A stretch of DNA of 36,238 bases from IMG/VR virus record IMGVR_UViG_3300006059_000006, positions 1 through 36,238 of that record; one strand, given 5' to 3'. The notes beneath the pieces were generated by a model that was not told where the DNA came from, did no database searches, and worked only from the letters and a program-made list of their open reading frames with translations. This stretch comes from a virus. Shown in pieces: positions 20,841-29,153 of the stretch. The translations under genes and the position numbers were made by a program. Each line of letters begins with the position of its first letter. Within the stretch, counting starts at the first letter, position 1.

Positions 20841-21959
20841 TTACTTCATATAGTTGGCGAGAAGCTGATCGCCCGTCGCCGGGGCGGTCAGCATCGTGAT
20901 CGTGCTGCCCGAGATCGTGAAGTCGTTGCCGGACCCGACCAGAAGCAGCATGCCGTTCTTGAACAGCATCAAGTCGGCGCTCGAATTGGCGGGCGCGGTG
21001 ACAAGCGTGAAGCTCGTGTTCGCCCCGTTGATCGCGCCGCCCGGCACTTCGTTGAACACGAAGTTGGTGTATTTGGTGAAGCCCGAGCCCGACGTGTTGT
21101 TGACCGTCGTGGTGAGCGAACTGCCCGGCGTCGTGACGTCGCCGGAGAGCGTGGGGAACTGCGCAGCGGGCACGACGCCGCCGGACAGGCCCAACAGGCC
21201 CGCGCCGGTGTTCAAGTTGACGCCGAGCGCCGTCTGGACGCCTGTGCCGAGCGCCGAGGTTTGCAGAGCGCCGGTGATGCGCGAGTCGTTGCCGACCGCA
21301 GCGGTCGTGCCGGTCGTGCCGTAAAGCACCGAGAAGACCGACCCGACAAGCTGCAAGCCCGTGCCGGCGGAGTAGGTCGTGCCGGATAGGTCCTGAGCGA
21401 AATTGACGCTGGTGGTGTCGACGGTGATCGTGCCCGTGGTCGTGCAAAAGAACTTCGTGTTCTTGAAGGTCGTGCCTTCGGCGACGACGAAATACTGGCC
21501 CTCATTGACGACCGAACCGCCGGCCCACCATGACGGGCGGGTCCACGCGCCGGACGCGGCGGTCCAAGGCCCATTCTGCGAGGCGGTCGTCTGCGCGATG
21601 AGCAAGAGCACGTCGCCGGCCACTGGGGTCACGCCGTCGACGGCGGACAGGCCCGAGAGCGATCCGATGTTGGCGTTGGACAGGATGCGCACGTCGTGGA
21701 AGCCGCCGATGCCGCCGACCTTCGCATCGACGTAGGCTTTGTTCACCGCATCGGTGCCGTTCACTGGCGTCGCCACGTTTATGACCGTGTTCGACCCAGC
21801 GTTGAATGAGGCCGTCATGGCGACGGAGCCGCCGGACTGCACGAACAACGACCCTTGCGCCAAGTTACCGGTCGGGATCGAGTAGCCGGTCACGAGGGCC
21901 GACAGCGGGACTGTGGCCGCCTTGATCTGCGTTGAACCGTTGATTTGATTCGCCGCCAT
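20841..21959 (-). CDS. Tail fibre protein (372 aa)
   Basis: This protein shares the MAANQINGSTQI start with its downstream neighbour. It then has NGTDAVNKAYVDAKV, a motif common in phage tail fibres just before trimeric stalks, and AGDVLLLIAQTTASQNGPWTAASGAWTRP, another frequent fibre module. Residues about 205-290 are Gly/Thr/Ser-rich (SGDVTTPGSSLTTTV), suggesting a fibrous shaft. The C-terminal FKNGMLLLVGSGNDFTISGSTITML looks like a small beta domain. It is probably a host-recognition appendage. The receptor is unknown. Confidence 0.75.
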   Translation of the reverse strand: MAANQINGSTQIKAATVPLSALVTGYSIPTGNLAQGSLFVQSGGSVAMTASFNAGSNTVINVATPVNGTDAVNKAYVDAKVGGIGGFHDVRILSNANIGSLSGLSAVDGVTPVAGDVLLLIAQTTASQNGPWTAASGAWTRPSWWAGGSVVNEGQYFVVAEGTTFKNTKFFCTTTGTITVDTTSVNFAQDLSGTTYSAGTGLQLVGSVFSVLYGTTGTTAAVGNDSRITGALQTSALGTGVQTALGVNLNTGAGLLGLSGGVVPAAQFPTLSGDVTTPGSSLTTTVNNTSGSGFTKYTNFVFNEVPGGAINGANTSFTLVTAPANSSADLMLFKNGMLLLVGSGNDFTISGSTITMLTAPATGDQLLANYMK

Positions 21960-21968
21960 TTTAGCCTC

Positions 21969-22334
21969 CTAGTAGGACAATCTAACCAAGTCACCCGCCA
22001 ACACGTTCATGCCGGATGGAATTACGATGCTGGTTCCAACGACCGTCGTGGAACTGGTCGGCTGGTCCATCCCGTTTATCGTGAGGTCGATGCCCGGCGG
22101 CGTGGGGGAGCCGTTGAGGATTGGCCTACTCTGCGCGCCGTCAGCCGTAGCCACGAACTCGTCCACAGTCAAGGTGACGCCGCCGCCGGCTATCGTGATC
22201 GGAACCCATTTGTCCGCAACAGGACCGGGTACCATGCCATAGGCCAGAACTTGGCCGGGCATTACGGACGCAACGTCCACGTCGGTCAGGGCTGCCAGCG
22301 AGCCTGTTGAGCGCGGCGTGGAGACGAGAGTCAC
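21969..22334 (-). CDS. Small tail-associated protein with one LTDV repeat (121 aa)
   Basis: GTG 22334 directly follows the preceding stop. The N-terminus has a single SLAALTDVDVASVMPGQVLAY...DKWVPI repeat of the type found in the larger fibre proteins downstream. The rest is beta-like (GVTLTVDEFVATADGAQ and TVVGTSIVIPSGMNVLAGDLV). It may be a short fibre or an adaptor that assembles with the other repeat-bearing proteins. No catalytic motif is seen. Confidence 0.65.
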   Translation of the reverse strand: MTLVSTPRSTGSLAALTDVDVASVMPGQVLAYGMVPGPVADKWVPITIAGGGVTLTVDEFVATADGAQSRPILNGSPTPPGIDLTINGMDQPTSSTTVVGTSIVIPSGMNVLAGDLVRLSY

Positions 22335-23177
22335 TTACGTTCCCGGAGCGACCGGCTCCTCTTCGTCGTAATTGTCGATCATGGCGTCCGCGCCGTCGAG
22401 CCGCAGCGCGCCGCCGACGTCGGCGATTTGCATGATGCGGCCGGGGGCCATGAATGACCCGAGCGACGGGAACCTGATGTCCTGCTGCCCGTCGGGCGTT
22501 GTGCCGGACAGTAGTTGGACTACGATTGGCGCGCTATAAGTCTGCCCGTCGTCGTCGCTGTAGGTGAGTTGGACGAACGCCGCGCCAGTCGTGTCGTCGA
22601 GCAGGCCGGCGCTCATGGCGACGCGAAGCTCCGACATGGACTTGTAGACGCGCGAGCGCAGCGTGATCGCCGCGGAAGCGGCATGCGCCACGTCGCGAAA
22701 ATCGTCGTCGAAAATCTTGAGCGGGTCGAGTTCCCAAACGTAGGGGCCGAGCGTGTCGCCGCCGACGACGCGCGACGCGCCGGTGTTCCACATGGTTCCG
22801 TTTCGGAGGTTCCATCCGGCGAAGCCCTGCGTCTCGTATTTGCACCAAGACTGTGAGCCGGTGTCGTATAGGAACGTGCCCTGCTGGCCTAGGTCGAGCA
22901 CATACCACGTATGACCGTCCATCGTGAACGTCCACGCGCGCGACTGAGTGACGACGGGCTCGGCCGTCGAGTAGGCGACGAGCATCGCCAACTCCGAGAC
23001 GCGCGGGATCGCGCTCGCGCCGAGGGCGTAGGGCACCAACGCGCTCTCTACGCTCACGTCGCCGCGCTTCGAGGCGACGCCGTAGGTGACGAGCGCCGCG
23101 ACAAGCGATTCGTGCGCGCGCGTCAGCCCGGCGATCGGCGCGAGGACCGCGCCCTCTGAGCCCCGAGCGTAGGTCAT
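22335..23177 (-). CDS. Tail protein resembling the C-terminal half of gp10 (DNA stabilisation protein)
   Basis: The 280-aa protein has three related short motifs near its start (AALVTYGVA, SALVPYALG, AMLVAYSTA). The rest carries the pattern of gp10/T7 gp12-type tail hub proteins: FTMDGHTWYVLDLGQQGTFLYD, SQSWCKYETQGF, VVGGDTLGPYVWELDP, then LRSRVYKSMSELRVAMSAG and VQLTYSDDDGQTYSAP. In P22-like phages this half follows directly after the part seen here in 25462-26700, so the gp10 function may be split between two polypeptides with the LamG gene in between. Its ATG shares one base with the LamG stop (TAATG). Confidence 0.65.
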   Translation of the reverse strand: MTYARGSEGAVLAPIAGLTRAHESLVAALVTYGVASKRGDVSVESALVPYALGASAIPRVSELAMLVAYSTAEPVVTQSRAWTFTMDGHTWYVLDLGQQGTFLYDTGSQSWCKYETQGFAGWNLRNGTMWNTGASRVVGGDTLGPYVWELDPLKIFDDDFRDVAHAASAAITLRSRVYKSMSELRVAMSAGLLDDTTGAAFVQLTYSDDDGQTYSAPIVVQLLSGTTPDGQQDIRFPSLGSFMAPGRIMQIADVGGALRLDGADAMIDNYDEEEPVAPGT

Positions 23178-25465
23178 TAGGAAGTCCTATTGACCCTGAT
23201 TTTGCCCTGATACACCGTCGTCGGCGTAATGTGCGCCGACGTGTCGGGGTCCGTCTCGATGAGATCGGTGTGGAAGTTGGGGGCCGTCGCCACGGACACG
23301 GACGCGCCCGCCGCCACGCCGCCGCTGCCGCCGACGAAGCTCTGCTGCACGACGCAGCCGCCGGCGTCCGTCTTCCACGACCGCGACAGGATCGTGATGC
23401 TGTCCGCCAGCGTGGCGTTGGACGGGAGGCGCGCGTAGCCGAACTGCGAGTAGGCGGGGATATCCTGTCCGCCTGCGAGCGTCGTCGCGCCCCATGTGCC
23501 GCCGGGGTCGGTCGACGAGCACGCGACCGCGTTGCCCGCCGCGCCGGGGACGAGCGCAGTCGCGACAAGCTCCATGGTCGAGAGCGGCGTCGCGCCGACG
23601 TTGAAGTTGGCGGTCGTGCCGGTGCCGTAGGTCGTGCCTGCGCCCGCGCCCGCGTTGATCGCCGCGACCAAGTTGGCGAGGCTCACCGAGATCGACGGAT
23701 CGCGCAGGACTTCGAAGCTCGCGCCGGTGAGCGTCGTTTTCCACGTGTAGACCGCCGGCACCGTGCCGTCCTTGGTGCCCACAGTGATCGTGTCGTTGGC
23801 GATCGGCGCTGCGGTGTAGGTCAGGATTTGCGACGCCGCGATGAGCGCCGCTTCGATGAACGAGTTGTCGTAGGGCGGGCCGCTCTTGTTCAACGTCTCA
23901 AAATTGAAGTCGCCGTCCGTGGGCAGGACTGCGACTGCGCCGTTCTGCGCGGTGAGCGCGCGGGCGTAGGAGCTTTCGTCGACGATCGTGCCGGCGTCGA
24001 AGCCGCTGATCCACGCCACGTCCGCCCACTGAGGGTCGCCGCCGCCGCGCGGGAACGCCGCGACCGGCGGAGTGAAGTTGGCGGGGTAGCGGCAGTAGCC
24101 GATCGTCAGGCGGAACTCATCGACCCAGCCGTCGAAGCCGGTGCCGGCGACGCCGCCGACGCCCGCGTTCTGGTCAGCGCCGATCGCCGGGCTCGCGCCG
24201 CTAGCGCCGCCACTGAAATAAGTGTGCGCGTCGGCGACGGGGACGCCTTGGATCACGCCGTTGATGAACAGGCGCGTGTTGTTCGACCCGTCGCGCGCGA
24301 CGGCGATATGGTAGTAGTGCCCGACGATGAACTGCACTGGCCACGAGATGACTTCCGTGATCGTCCCGCCGGTGCCGTCAGTCGAAATGCGGAACACGAG
24401 GTTGCCGCCTTCGAGCGACGGGCCGCCGACGTAGAGTTCGACCGCGCGCTTGTTATGCGGCTCATCCCAGTGCGAGTACAGCACCGCCTTGGACGATCCG
24501 CTCGGCAGCCCTTGAAAGCGGAAGTTGCCTTCGATCGTGAACTGCGCCGCGCCGATGTCGAGCGAAGTAGTGGGCGTCGCCACAGCGACGCCGGTGTTAT
24601 AGTTGCCGGACGTGGCGTTGTTCGTCAGGTCGAGGATGCCCGCGCCGAAGCGGCGGAGCGGCTGGCCGGTCCAGCCCTGATGAAGCGGGTCGTCGGCGTT
24701 GACGAACAGCGTGGCGACGCGGCGATCGCCCGTGATGTCGTTGTTCACGCCGCCGTTGGCGTCGCGGACAATCAGGTTGCCGATATAGAGGCTCGACGCG
24801 CTGACCGACCCGAGCACGGCGCTGTCGCCGTTGAACGTGATTTGCGCGCACGGGTTCGTGTTGTTGTGCGGGTAGGTCTGCGTCGGGTCCCACGACATTG
24901 GGAGCGCGGTCGCAGTGATGACCGCCGCGCCGTTGACTTGAAGCGTGAACGTGTTGGAGTTGTTGGTGCCGCACACAAGCTTGCACTCGATATGCGCGGC
25001 GCTCTGCGCCGTCATGACCGGGCCGCTCGTCGAGGCAATGATGGAGTTCGGGTGCGCCTGCGAGTAGTCGATAATGTGCAGGATCATCGCGCCGGTCGTC
25101 GTGACCGCGAGCGCACACAGGGGGTTGTTCGAGCCGTCGCTGAAAACCAGAAGCTCTGCGCCGCCGACCGTGGGCAGAGAGTCGAGCGCCACGTAGGCGG
25201 AGACAACGACCGTCGTGGTGGTGGCGGGGAGCGCCAGCCTCAGGCCGTCATATTGGTGGTCGGTGCCTTTGAGCGGAGCCGAGAAATAGATGTCAGGGTC
25301 GGACGGAGCCCACGGCAGGACGCCGAGGCCAAATGTGCTGCCAAGAGGCCACAAGGCCGCGTAGCGGCCCGCCAATAGAGCTTGAGCGACCGGATTGCCG
25401 ACGTTCGTGGGGATACCCGACCCGACGCCGTAAGTGGCGAACCCATCTACAAACACGTTGCTCAT
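23177..25465 (-). CDS. LamG/concanavalin-like tail protein (762 aa)
   Basis: This large protein contains two likely concanavalin A-like (LamG) beta-sandwich domains. The first spans about 1-240 (FTLQVNGAAVITATAL, SSLYIGNLIVRD). The second spans about 290-460 (FTIEGNFRFQGL, HYYHIAVARDGSNNTRLFINGVI, GFDGWVDEFRLTIGYCRYP), the second being a textbook LamG_3 pattern. A further region (about 540-660) is beta-rich (NDTITVGTKDG, STMELVATALVPGAAGNAV). Such domains bind glycans, so it is probably a receptor-binding or capsule-binding virion protein. It overlaps the gp10-like gene by 4 bases and interrupts what looks like a gp10 gene. Confidence 0.8.
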   Translation of the reverse strand: MSNVFVDGFATYGVGSGIPTNVGNPVAQALLAGRYAALWPLGSTFGLGVLPWAPSDPDIYFSAPLKGTDHQYDGLRLALPATTTTVVVSAYVALDSLPTVGGAELLVFSDGSNNPLCALAVTTTGAMILHIIDYSQAHPNSIIASTSGPVMTAQSAAHIECKLVCGTNNSNTFTLQVNGAAVITATALPMSWDPTQTYPHNNTNPCAQITFNGDSAVLGSVSASSLYIGNLIVRDANGGVNNDITGDRRVATLFVNADDPLHQGWTGQPLRRFGAGILDLTNNATSGNYNTGVAVATPTTSLDIGAAQFTIEGNFRFQGLPSGSSKAVLYSHWDEPHNKRAVELYVGGPSLEGGNLVFRISTDGTGGTITEVISWPVQFIVGHYYHIAVARDGSNNTRLFINGVIQGVPVADAHTYFSGGASGASPAIGADQNAGVGGVAGTGFDGWVDEFRLTIGYCRYPANFTPPVAAFPRGGGDPQWADVAWISGFDAGTIVDESSYARALTAQNGAVAVLPTDGDFNFETLNKSGPPYDNSFIEAALIAASQILTYTAAPIANDTITVGTKDGTVPAVYTWKTTLTGASFEVLRDPSISVSLANLVAAINAGAGAGTTYGTGTTANFNVGATPLSTMELVATALVPGAAGNAVACSSTDPGGTWGATTLAGGQDIPAYSQFGYARLPSNATLADSITILSRSWKTDAGGCVVQQSFVGGSGGVAAGASVSVATAPNFHTDLIETDPDTSAHITPTTVYQGKIRVNRTS

Positions 25466-26700
25466 GTGACGCCCGCCTGTTGCCTCGTAAGGATGCGAAT
25501 ACGCTCCTCAATCCCATTGTCGCTGATGCGCTGCAAAGCGCCGGCCGAGAGCATGTAGACGACCCCGTCACTGCCGACGAAAACTGGGGTGTCCTGCACC
25601 AATACGAGCGTCCCGTCAATAATGCCCCGCGCGATCGTGCGACCTTCGATCGGCGCGAACGGCGCATTGAGTTCGCCTGTGCCAAACCACGTCTCAATCG
25701 AACCCGAGCCCGCCGCGATGAACGTGTCGCCGGAGGTCAGAAGGTCGATGATCGGGTCAGGGTTGCTCTCCTTCGCGAAGAAGTTGAGCGTTTGGATCAC
25801 GATCTCGCCGGGCAGGATGAAGAACATTTTGTTCGTGCCGCCGACGCTCGCCATGACGTAGTGATTGAGCGTGCAAAGGCCGTTGATCGGCTCGCCGGTC
25901 GGAACGTAGACGCCGACGAGCGAGTGCGTGCCGCCGCCCACGAGGGTCGGATGGCTCCACGAAATGCCCGCGCCGCTGAAAACGCTCGTCACAATGGAGT
26001 TGCCGGCCGTGAGATCGGTTATCGCCGTAACGGTCATGGAGATCGCTGGGCCGCCGTTCGCGACCGCCGTGACCTGAGTGTTCGCGCCTCCGAGGGCGGT
26101 CGAGAAGTCGGTGCCGGGCACGCCAATGAAATTCAGCATGTTCGCCATGGCGTTCCATGCGTTGCCGCCGCTGGTCGGCTTGGCGAGCCACGGGTGCGCC
26201 GACGAGCCGTCCGGCGAGTTCGTGTCGACGGCGGCGTTCCAAGAATAGTAGGTCCCGCCGATGTCGATGACCTGATTCGTCGGCACGCTGCCCGACAGAG
26301 TGCCGGAGGCGTGCGTGCCGCCTTCGTAGACCTGTAGAAGCTCGCCGTCCGAAATGAAAAGGTGCTGGTAGCCGGGCCCGGCGTCCCATGTCATTTTCGG
26401 GTTGCCGTTGCCGACGTTCCCGATGATCGGGATCACGGGGCCGCCCGCCGGGTAGCGGAACAGGCTGTTTCCCGACACGATGAACAAGTCGCCGTTGAAC
26501 AAACCGAGCTTGGAGTACGACCTTCGGATTGGCCCGCCGCCTATCGTGGCGAGGTAGGTCGTCGCCGGGCGCGATATAAGCCCGACACGCTCGCGAAGGT
26601 TCGACGGCACTTGCTCGACGAACCTGTTGAGCAGTTGAATCTCCGGCGACCCAGCGTAGGTTCGGTTGTAGGCTCCGAGGCCAAAGGGGATCGTGGTCAT
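25462..26700 (-). CDS. P22 gp10-like packaged DNA stabilisation / tail hub protein (N-terminal part)
   Basis: The 412-aa protein starts TIPFGLGAYNRTYAGSPEIQLLNRFVEQ and continues with SRPATTYLATIGGGPIRRSY and NGDLFIVSGNSLFRY, the pattern of the P22 gp10/Phage_stabilise family that plugs the portal and carries the tail spikes. An inserted beta-rich segment (about 185-255) is atypical. The end, SDGVVYMLSAGALQRISDNGIEERI, is where other family members continue into a second domain. Here the frame stops 10 residues later, and the matching second half appears in 22335-23177. ATG start, 3 bases after the gp4-like stop. Confidence 0.75.
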   Translation of the reverse strand: MTTIPFGLGAYNRTYAGSPEIQLLNRFVEQVPSNLRERVGLISRPATTYLATIGGGPIRRSYSKLGLFNGDLFIVSGNSLFRYPAGGPVIPIIGNVGNGNPKMTWDAGPGYQHLFISDGELLQVYEGGTHASGTLSGSVPTNQVIDIGGTYYSWNAAVDTNSPDGSSAHPWLAKPTSGGNAWNAMANMLNFIGVPGTDFSTALGGANTQVTAVANGGPAISMTVTAITDLTAGNSIVTSVFSGAGISWSHPTLVGGGTHSLVGVYVPTGEPINGLCTLNHYVMASVGGTNKMFFILPGEIVIQTLNFFAKESNPDPIIDLLTSGDTFIAAGSGSIETWFGTGELNAPFAPIEGRTIARGIIDGTLVLVQDTPVFVGSDGVVYMLSAGALQRISDNGIEERIRILTRQQAGVT

Positions 26701-26703
26701 GGC

Positions 26704-27504
26704 TTAGTAGGGGAACGGGAACAGCCAGCGACCGGCGTTGTAAGCCTGCAAGGTGTTCGGGAAATTGTCGGAGCCGTAGACAGTGTCGTGCGGCTGGCGG
26801 AACTCCGCGCGCACTTTCGTTTGGTTGAGCAGGAAGGCGGCCTGCGTCTCGGCGCTCAAGGATTTGTTGTACTTCGGCGCGAGACGACCGGCGAGCCCCG
26901 TGATCCAATAGTCGTCGTAGTCGGGCGGGAACAAGAGAATGTCGGTCAGCGCCAGCGCGCCGATGGAAACCCACATGCCCGTCGCGGCGACGTAAATCCA
27001 GTTACCCGCGGCCGGGGCCGAGTTGCTGAATGTGAAGGTGAGCAAGGACGTGCCGGGCGCGTTGACGTAGCGGCCGTTGCCGTCGAGCGTCAGGACGTCG
27101 CCGGGCGTGCCGTGATCGCCCTTGCCGGAGCCTTGGACGAGGCCAACGCGCCCGCCGTTGTTCGGGTTCTCGGGGAAGTAGATGGTCTGCGTCTGGCCGC
27201 CCCACACGATGCGCGCGTTGTTGTTCGGGAAGGGCGTGACGTTAACGTTGGGGTAGGTCAGCGGGTCCGGGTTGCCCCAAGGCCCCTGCGGCCAGTTGGC
27301 GGCGACGGGCGCGGTGCGCTGCGGGCGCGGCGCGAGCCAGTCGTACAGCGGCTCGCCCAAGTCCTGCCCGAGTGCGAGCGACATGAAGCTGTTGAGGTTG
27401 TCGAGCCCTTCGTTCTGCTGCGCGGCCGTGGGCATCGCCCCGAGAGCCGTGATGTTGGCTTCGCGATAGGCCCGTGCGATGATGTTGGCGACCGGCGTTC
27501 CCAC
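26704..27504 (-). CDS. P22 gp4-like tail accessory factor / head-completion protein
   Basis: The N-terminus PVANIIARAYREANITALG followed by NEGLDNLNSFMSLAL and the C-terminal DDYWITGLAGRLAPKYNKSLSAETQAAFLL are the helical pattern of P22 gp4, which binds the bottom of the portal and forms the platform for gp10. At 266 aa it is longer than P22 gp4. The extra sequence, about 60-170, is Pro/Asn/Gly-rich with PENPNNGGRVGLVQG and looks like an inserted beta domain. Location between coat and gp10 genes matches P22 order. GTG start. Confidence 0.8.
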   Translation of the reverse strand: MGTPVANIIARAYREANITALGAMPTAAQQNEGLDNLNSFMSLALGQDLGEPLYDWLAPRPQRTAPVAANWPQGPWGNPDPLTYPNVNVTPFPNNNARIVWGGQTQTIYFPENPNNGGRVGLVQGSGKGDHGTPGDVLTLDGNGRYVNAPGTSLLTFTFSNSAPAAGNWIYVAATGMWVSIGALALTDILLFPPDYDDYWITGLAGRLAPKYNKSLSAETQAAFLLNQTKVRAEFRQPHDTVYGSDNFPNTLQAYNAGRWLFPFPY

Positions 27505-27507
27505 AGC

Positions 27508-27723
27508 CTACTCCAAAAGCTTCGCAAGCGCCTCTGTAGAGGCCCTTGGGTTGAACCGCAAGCCACGGGAGCGGAGTGCGGAGATTAGCTCCGCGCGGCC
27601 CATTGCGGCCTCTACGGCAGTCTCGGCGGGCGCAGGGGTGAGCGGAGCGGCGATCTCGACGACTGGCGCTGGCGTTCGGATATGCGCCTTGAGCATGTCC
27701 ATTTTGGTCAGGGGGCGATTCAT
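27508..27723 (-). CDS. Small HeH/SAP-like domain protein (71 aa)
   Basis: The first half is a Pro/Ala-rich linker. The second half, MGRAELISALRSRGLRFNPR and ASTEALAKLLE, fits the HeH/LEM/SAP helix-extended loop-helix fold that often binds DNA or acts as a protein contact in phage head proteins. It sits between the coat terminator and the gp4-like gene, where P22-like phages often carry a small accessory head protein. The ATG is the only reasonable start. Function is not known. Confidence 0.65.
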   Translation of the reverse strand: MNRPLTKMDMLKAHIRTPAPVVEIAAPLTPAPAETAVEAAMGRAELISALRSRGLRFNPRASTEALAKLLE

Positions 27724-27735
27724 GGGCCTCTCGTG

Positions 27736-27764
27736 AAAACAGGCGCGGGGTGAGCCGCGCCTGT
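27736..27764 (-). terminator. Intrinsic terminator after the coat gene
   Basis: On the minus strand ACAGGCGCGG and CCGCGCCTGT form a perfect 10-bp stem with a six-base loop, followed by a short T-run (TTTT, then CAC). It lies 27 bases after the coat stop and before the HeH gene. The T-run is short, so termination is probably partial, which would give more coat than tail message. Confidence 0.75.
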
Positions 27765-27790
27765 CTCTTAGCCGAACTTTGGGTCAAAAG

Positions 27791-29134
27791 CTAGGAGCCG
27801 CAGACCCGAGTTCCGAGGAAACCGTCGAGGACCGCTGCGCCGTACATGCAGTCCCAACGGTGAATGTGGTTGCCGGTGCTGATGTCCGACCCGCGCCAGT
27901 AGCGGACCGAAATGCCGGTGTCGGGATCGACAGCGTAGCTGGCGACGCCGGTGAACGGCATGTGCAGGCGGGCGCTGACCATCGAAATCGCGCGCTTGTG
28001 GAACGCGGACCGGACGGTCAGTTTGGTGCTCGCCGCACCGGCGAACTGGATGAAGGCGCCATTGGCCGGGATCGAGTCAACAGTCGCGAACGCGGTGTTC
28101 GTGTAGCTGTTACCGGTCGCGTCGTTGGTGCCCTGCACGATGAGTGGGGGCGAGATCGAGAGCACCGCCGTTGCCGGCGAGGAACCCGCGGTCACGTCCG
28201 CAAGGACCGTGAACTGCTGGAGATCGGGGAGCGCCTGCTGAGCGCGCCAATCCCAAGCGTAGACATTCGCGATCGTGAACACGTCGCCCTTCTTGAACGT
28301 CACGGCGTTGGCGTCGCCAGTGATGGTCAGGTTCTGCAACATGCCCGCCGTTCCGGCCGAGCCCTTCACGTCGCGATAGTTGACGTTCTGGTTCGCGCCG
28401 TTGATGACGGAGCCCGTGGACGAACCGTTGCCCTGCAACCGCGTGCCGGTCGTGAAGACCGGAAGCTGCTGCGAGGCGTACCAGTCGACCTCGGAGATGA
28501 GCGGGATTTTCACGCGCTCAAGAGCCGGGACGTTGATTGCCGGCGTGAAGGCCGACAGCAACGAACCGCGGATCATCTCACCGTCCTTGAACGACACGAC
28601 GCCGCTGAGGTCGACGTTCGGGACGCCCTGCGCCATGAGGCGGGTGTGGCCGGCCATCGCCTCGGACGGGGAATTGATCCCCTTCGTCGGGTCGACAGCG
28701 TTCGCGGAACCGCCTGCGGACGGAGCCGCACCGGCGACCCACGACGGGAAGCCGAGCGTCTTGCCAGCGATGAACTTGTCAATGGAGTGCGCCAGCGTCG
28801 AAGCCGCGGACTTCATCGTCTCATTCTGCATCAGAGCGTTGAAGCTCTGAATGTACTCGATGTCGCCGACCTGAACGTGAACTTTGGAGTACTGGTCCAC
28901 CGCGACGGGCGCAGTGCCGGTCACGAGGTCCTGCAACACGAGGTTCGCAGTGCCATCCTTGGCGTCGATGAAACGAGGCGGGCGCTTGACGTTGATCGTC
29001 AGGCCGTTCTCGTCGGTCACTTCGTCCTTGAACTGGCCGTCGACGAGACGACCGAAGACAAGCTGGTTTTTGAGCAGCAGGAGCATGACATTGGCATACT
29101 CCTGCGCGTTAAGAAATTGGTTGACGTTGGACAC
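27791..29134 (-). CDS. Major capsid protein, P22 coat family
   Basis: The 447-aa protein matches the P22-type HK97-fold coat in length and pattern: an N-terminal helical stretch (LNAQEYANVMLLLLKNQLVFGRLV), INVKRPPRF, VDQYSKVHVQVGDIEY, then a beta-rich insertion domain, and the C-terminal HKRAISMVSARLHMPF and DPDTGISVRYWRGSDI that end this family. It assembles on the scaffold into the procapsid around the portal. GTG 29134 has a GAGGGG ribosome site 7-8 bases upstream. An intrinsic terminator follows the gene. The scaffold gene ends 19 bases before it. Confidence 0.9.
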   Translation of the reverse strand: MSNVNQFLNAQEYANVMLLLLKNQLVFGRLVDGQFKDEVTDENGLTINVKRPPRFIDAKDGTANLVLQDLVTGTAPVAVDQYSKVHVQVGDIEYIQSFNALMQNETMKSAASTLAHSIDKFIAGKTLGFPSWVAGAAPSAGGSANAVDPTKGINSPSEAMAGHTRLMAQGVPNVDLSGVVSFKDGEMIRGSLLSAFTPAINVPALERVKIPLISEVDWYASQQLPVFTTGTRLQGNGSSTGSVINGANQNVNYRDVKGSAGTAGMLQNLTITGDANAVTFKKGDVFTIANVYAWDWRAQQALPDLQQFTVLADVTAGSSPATAVLSISPPLIVQGTNDATGNSYTNTAFATVDSIPANGAFIQFAGAASTKLTVRSAFHKRAISMVSARLHMPFTGVASYAVDPDTGISVRYWRGSDISTGNHIHRWDCMYGAAVLDGFLGTRVCGS

Positions 29135-29153
29135 GGGCGTAGCCCCTCAGTGG

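Noticed and set aside
20008-21447. N-terminal extension of the fibre protein at 18655-20007
   Set aside because: His/Arg/Asp-rich shadow of the two neighbouring fibre genes; ATG 20007 directly follows the upstream stop.
23231-25378. Long + strand frame opposite the LamG gene
   Set aside because: It is very Arg/Asp/Val-rich, has no recognisable motif and lies antisense to a gene with clear LamG domains. GC-rich sequence leaves such shadow frames open.
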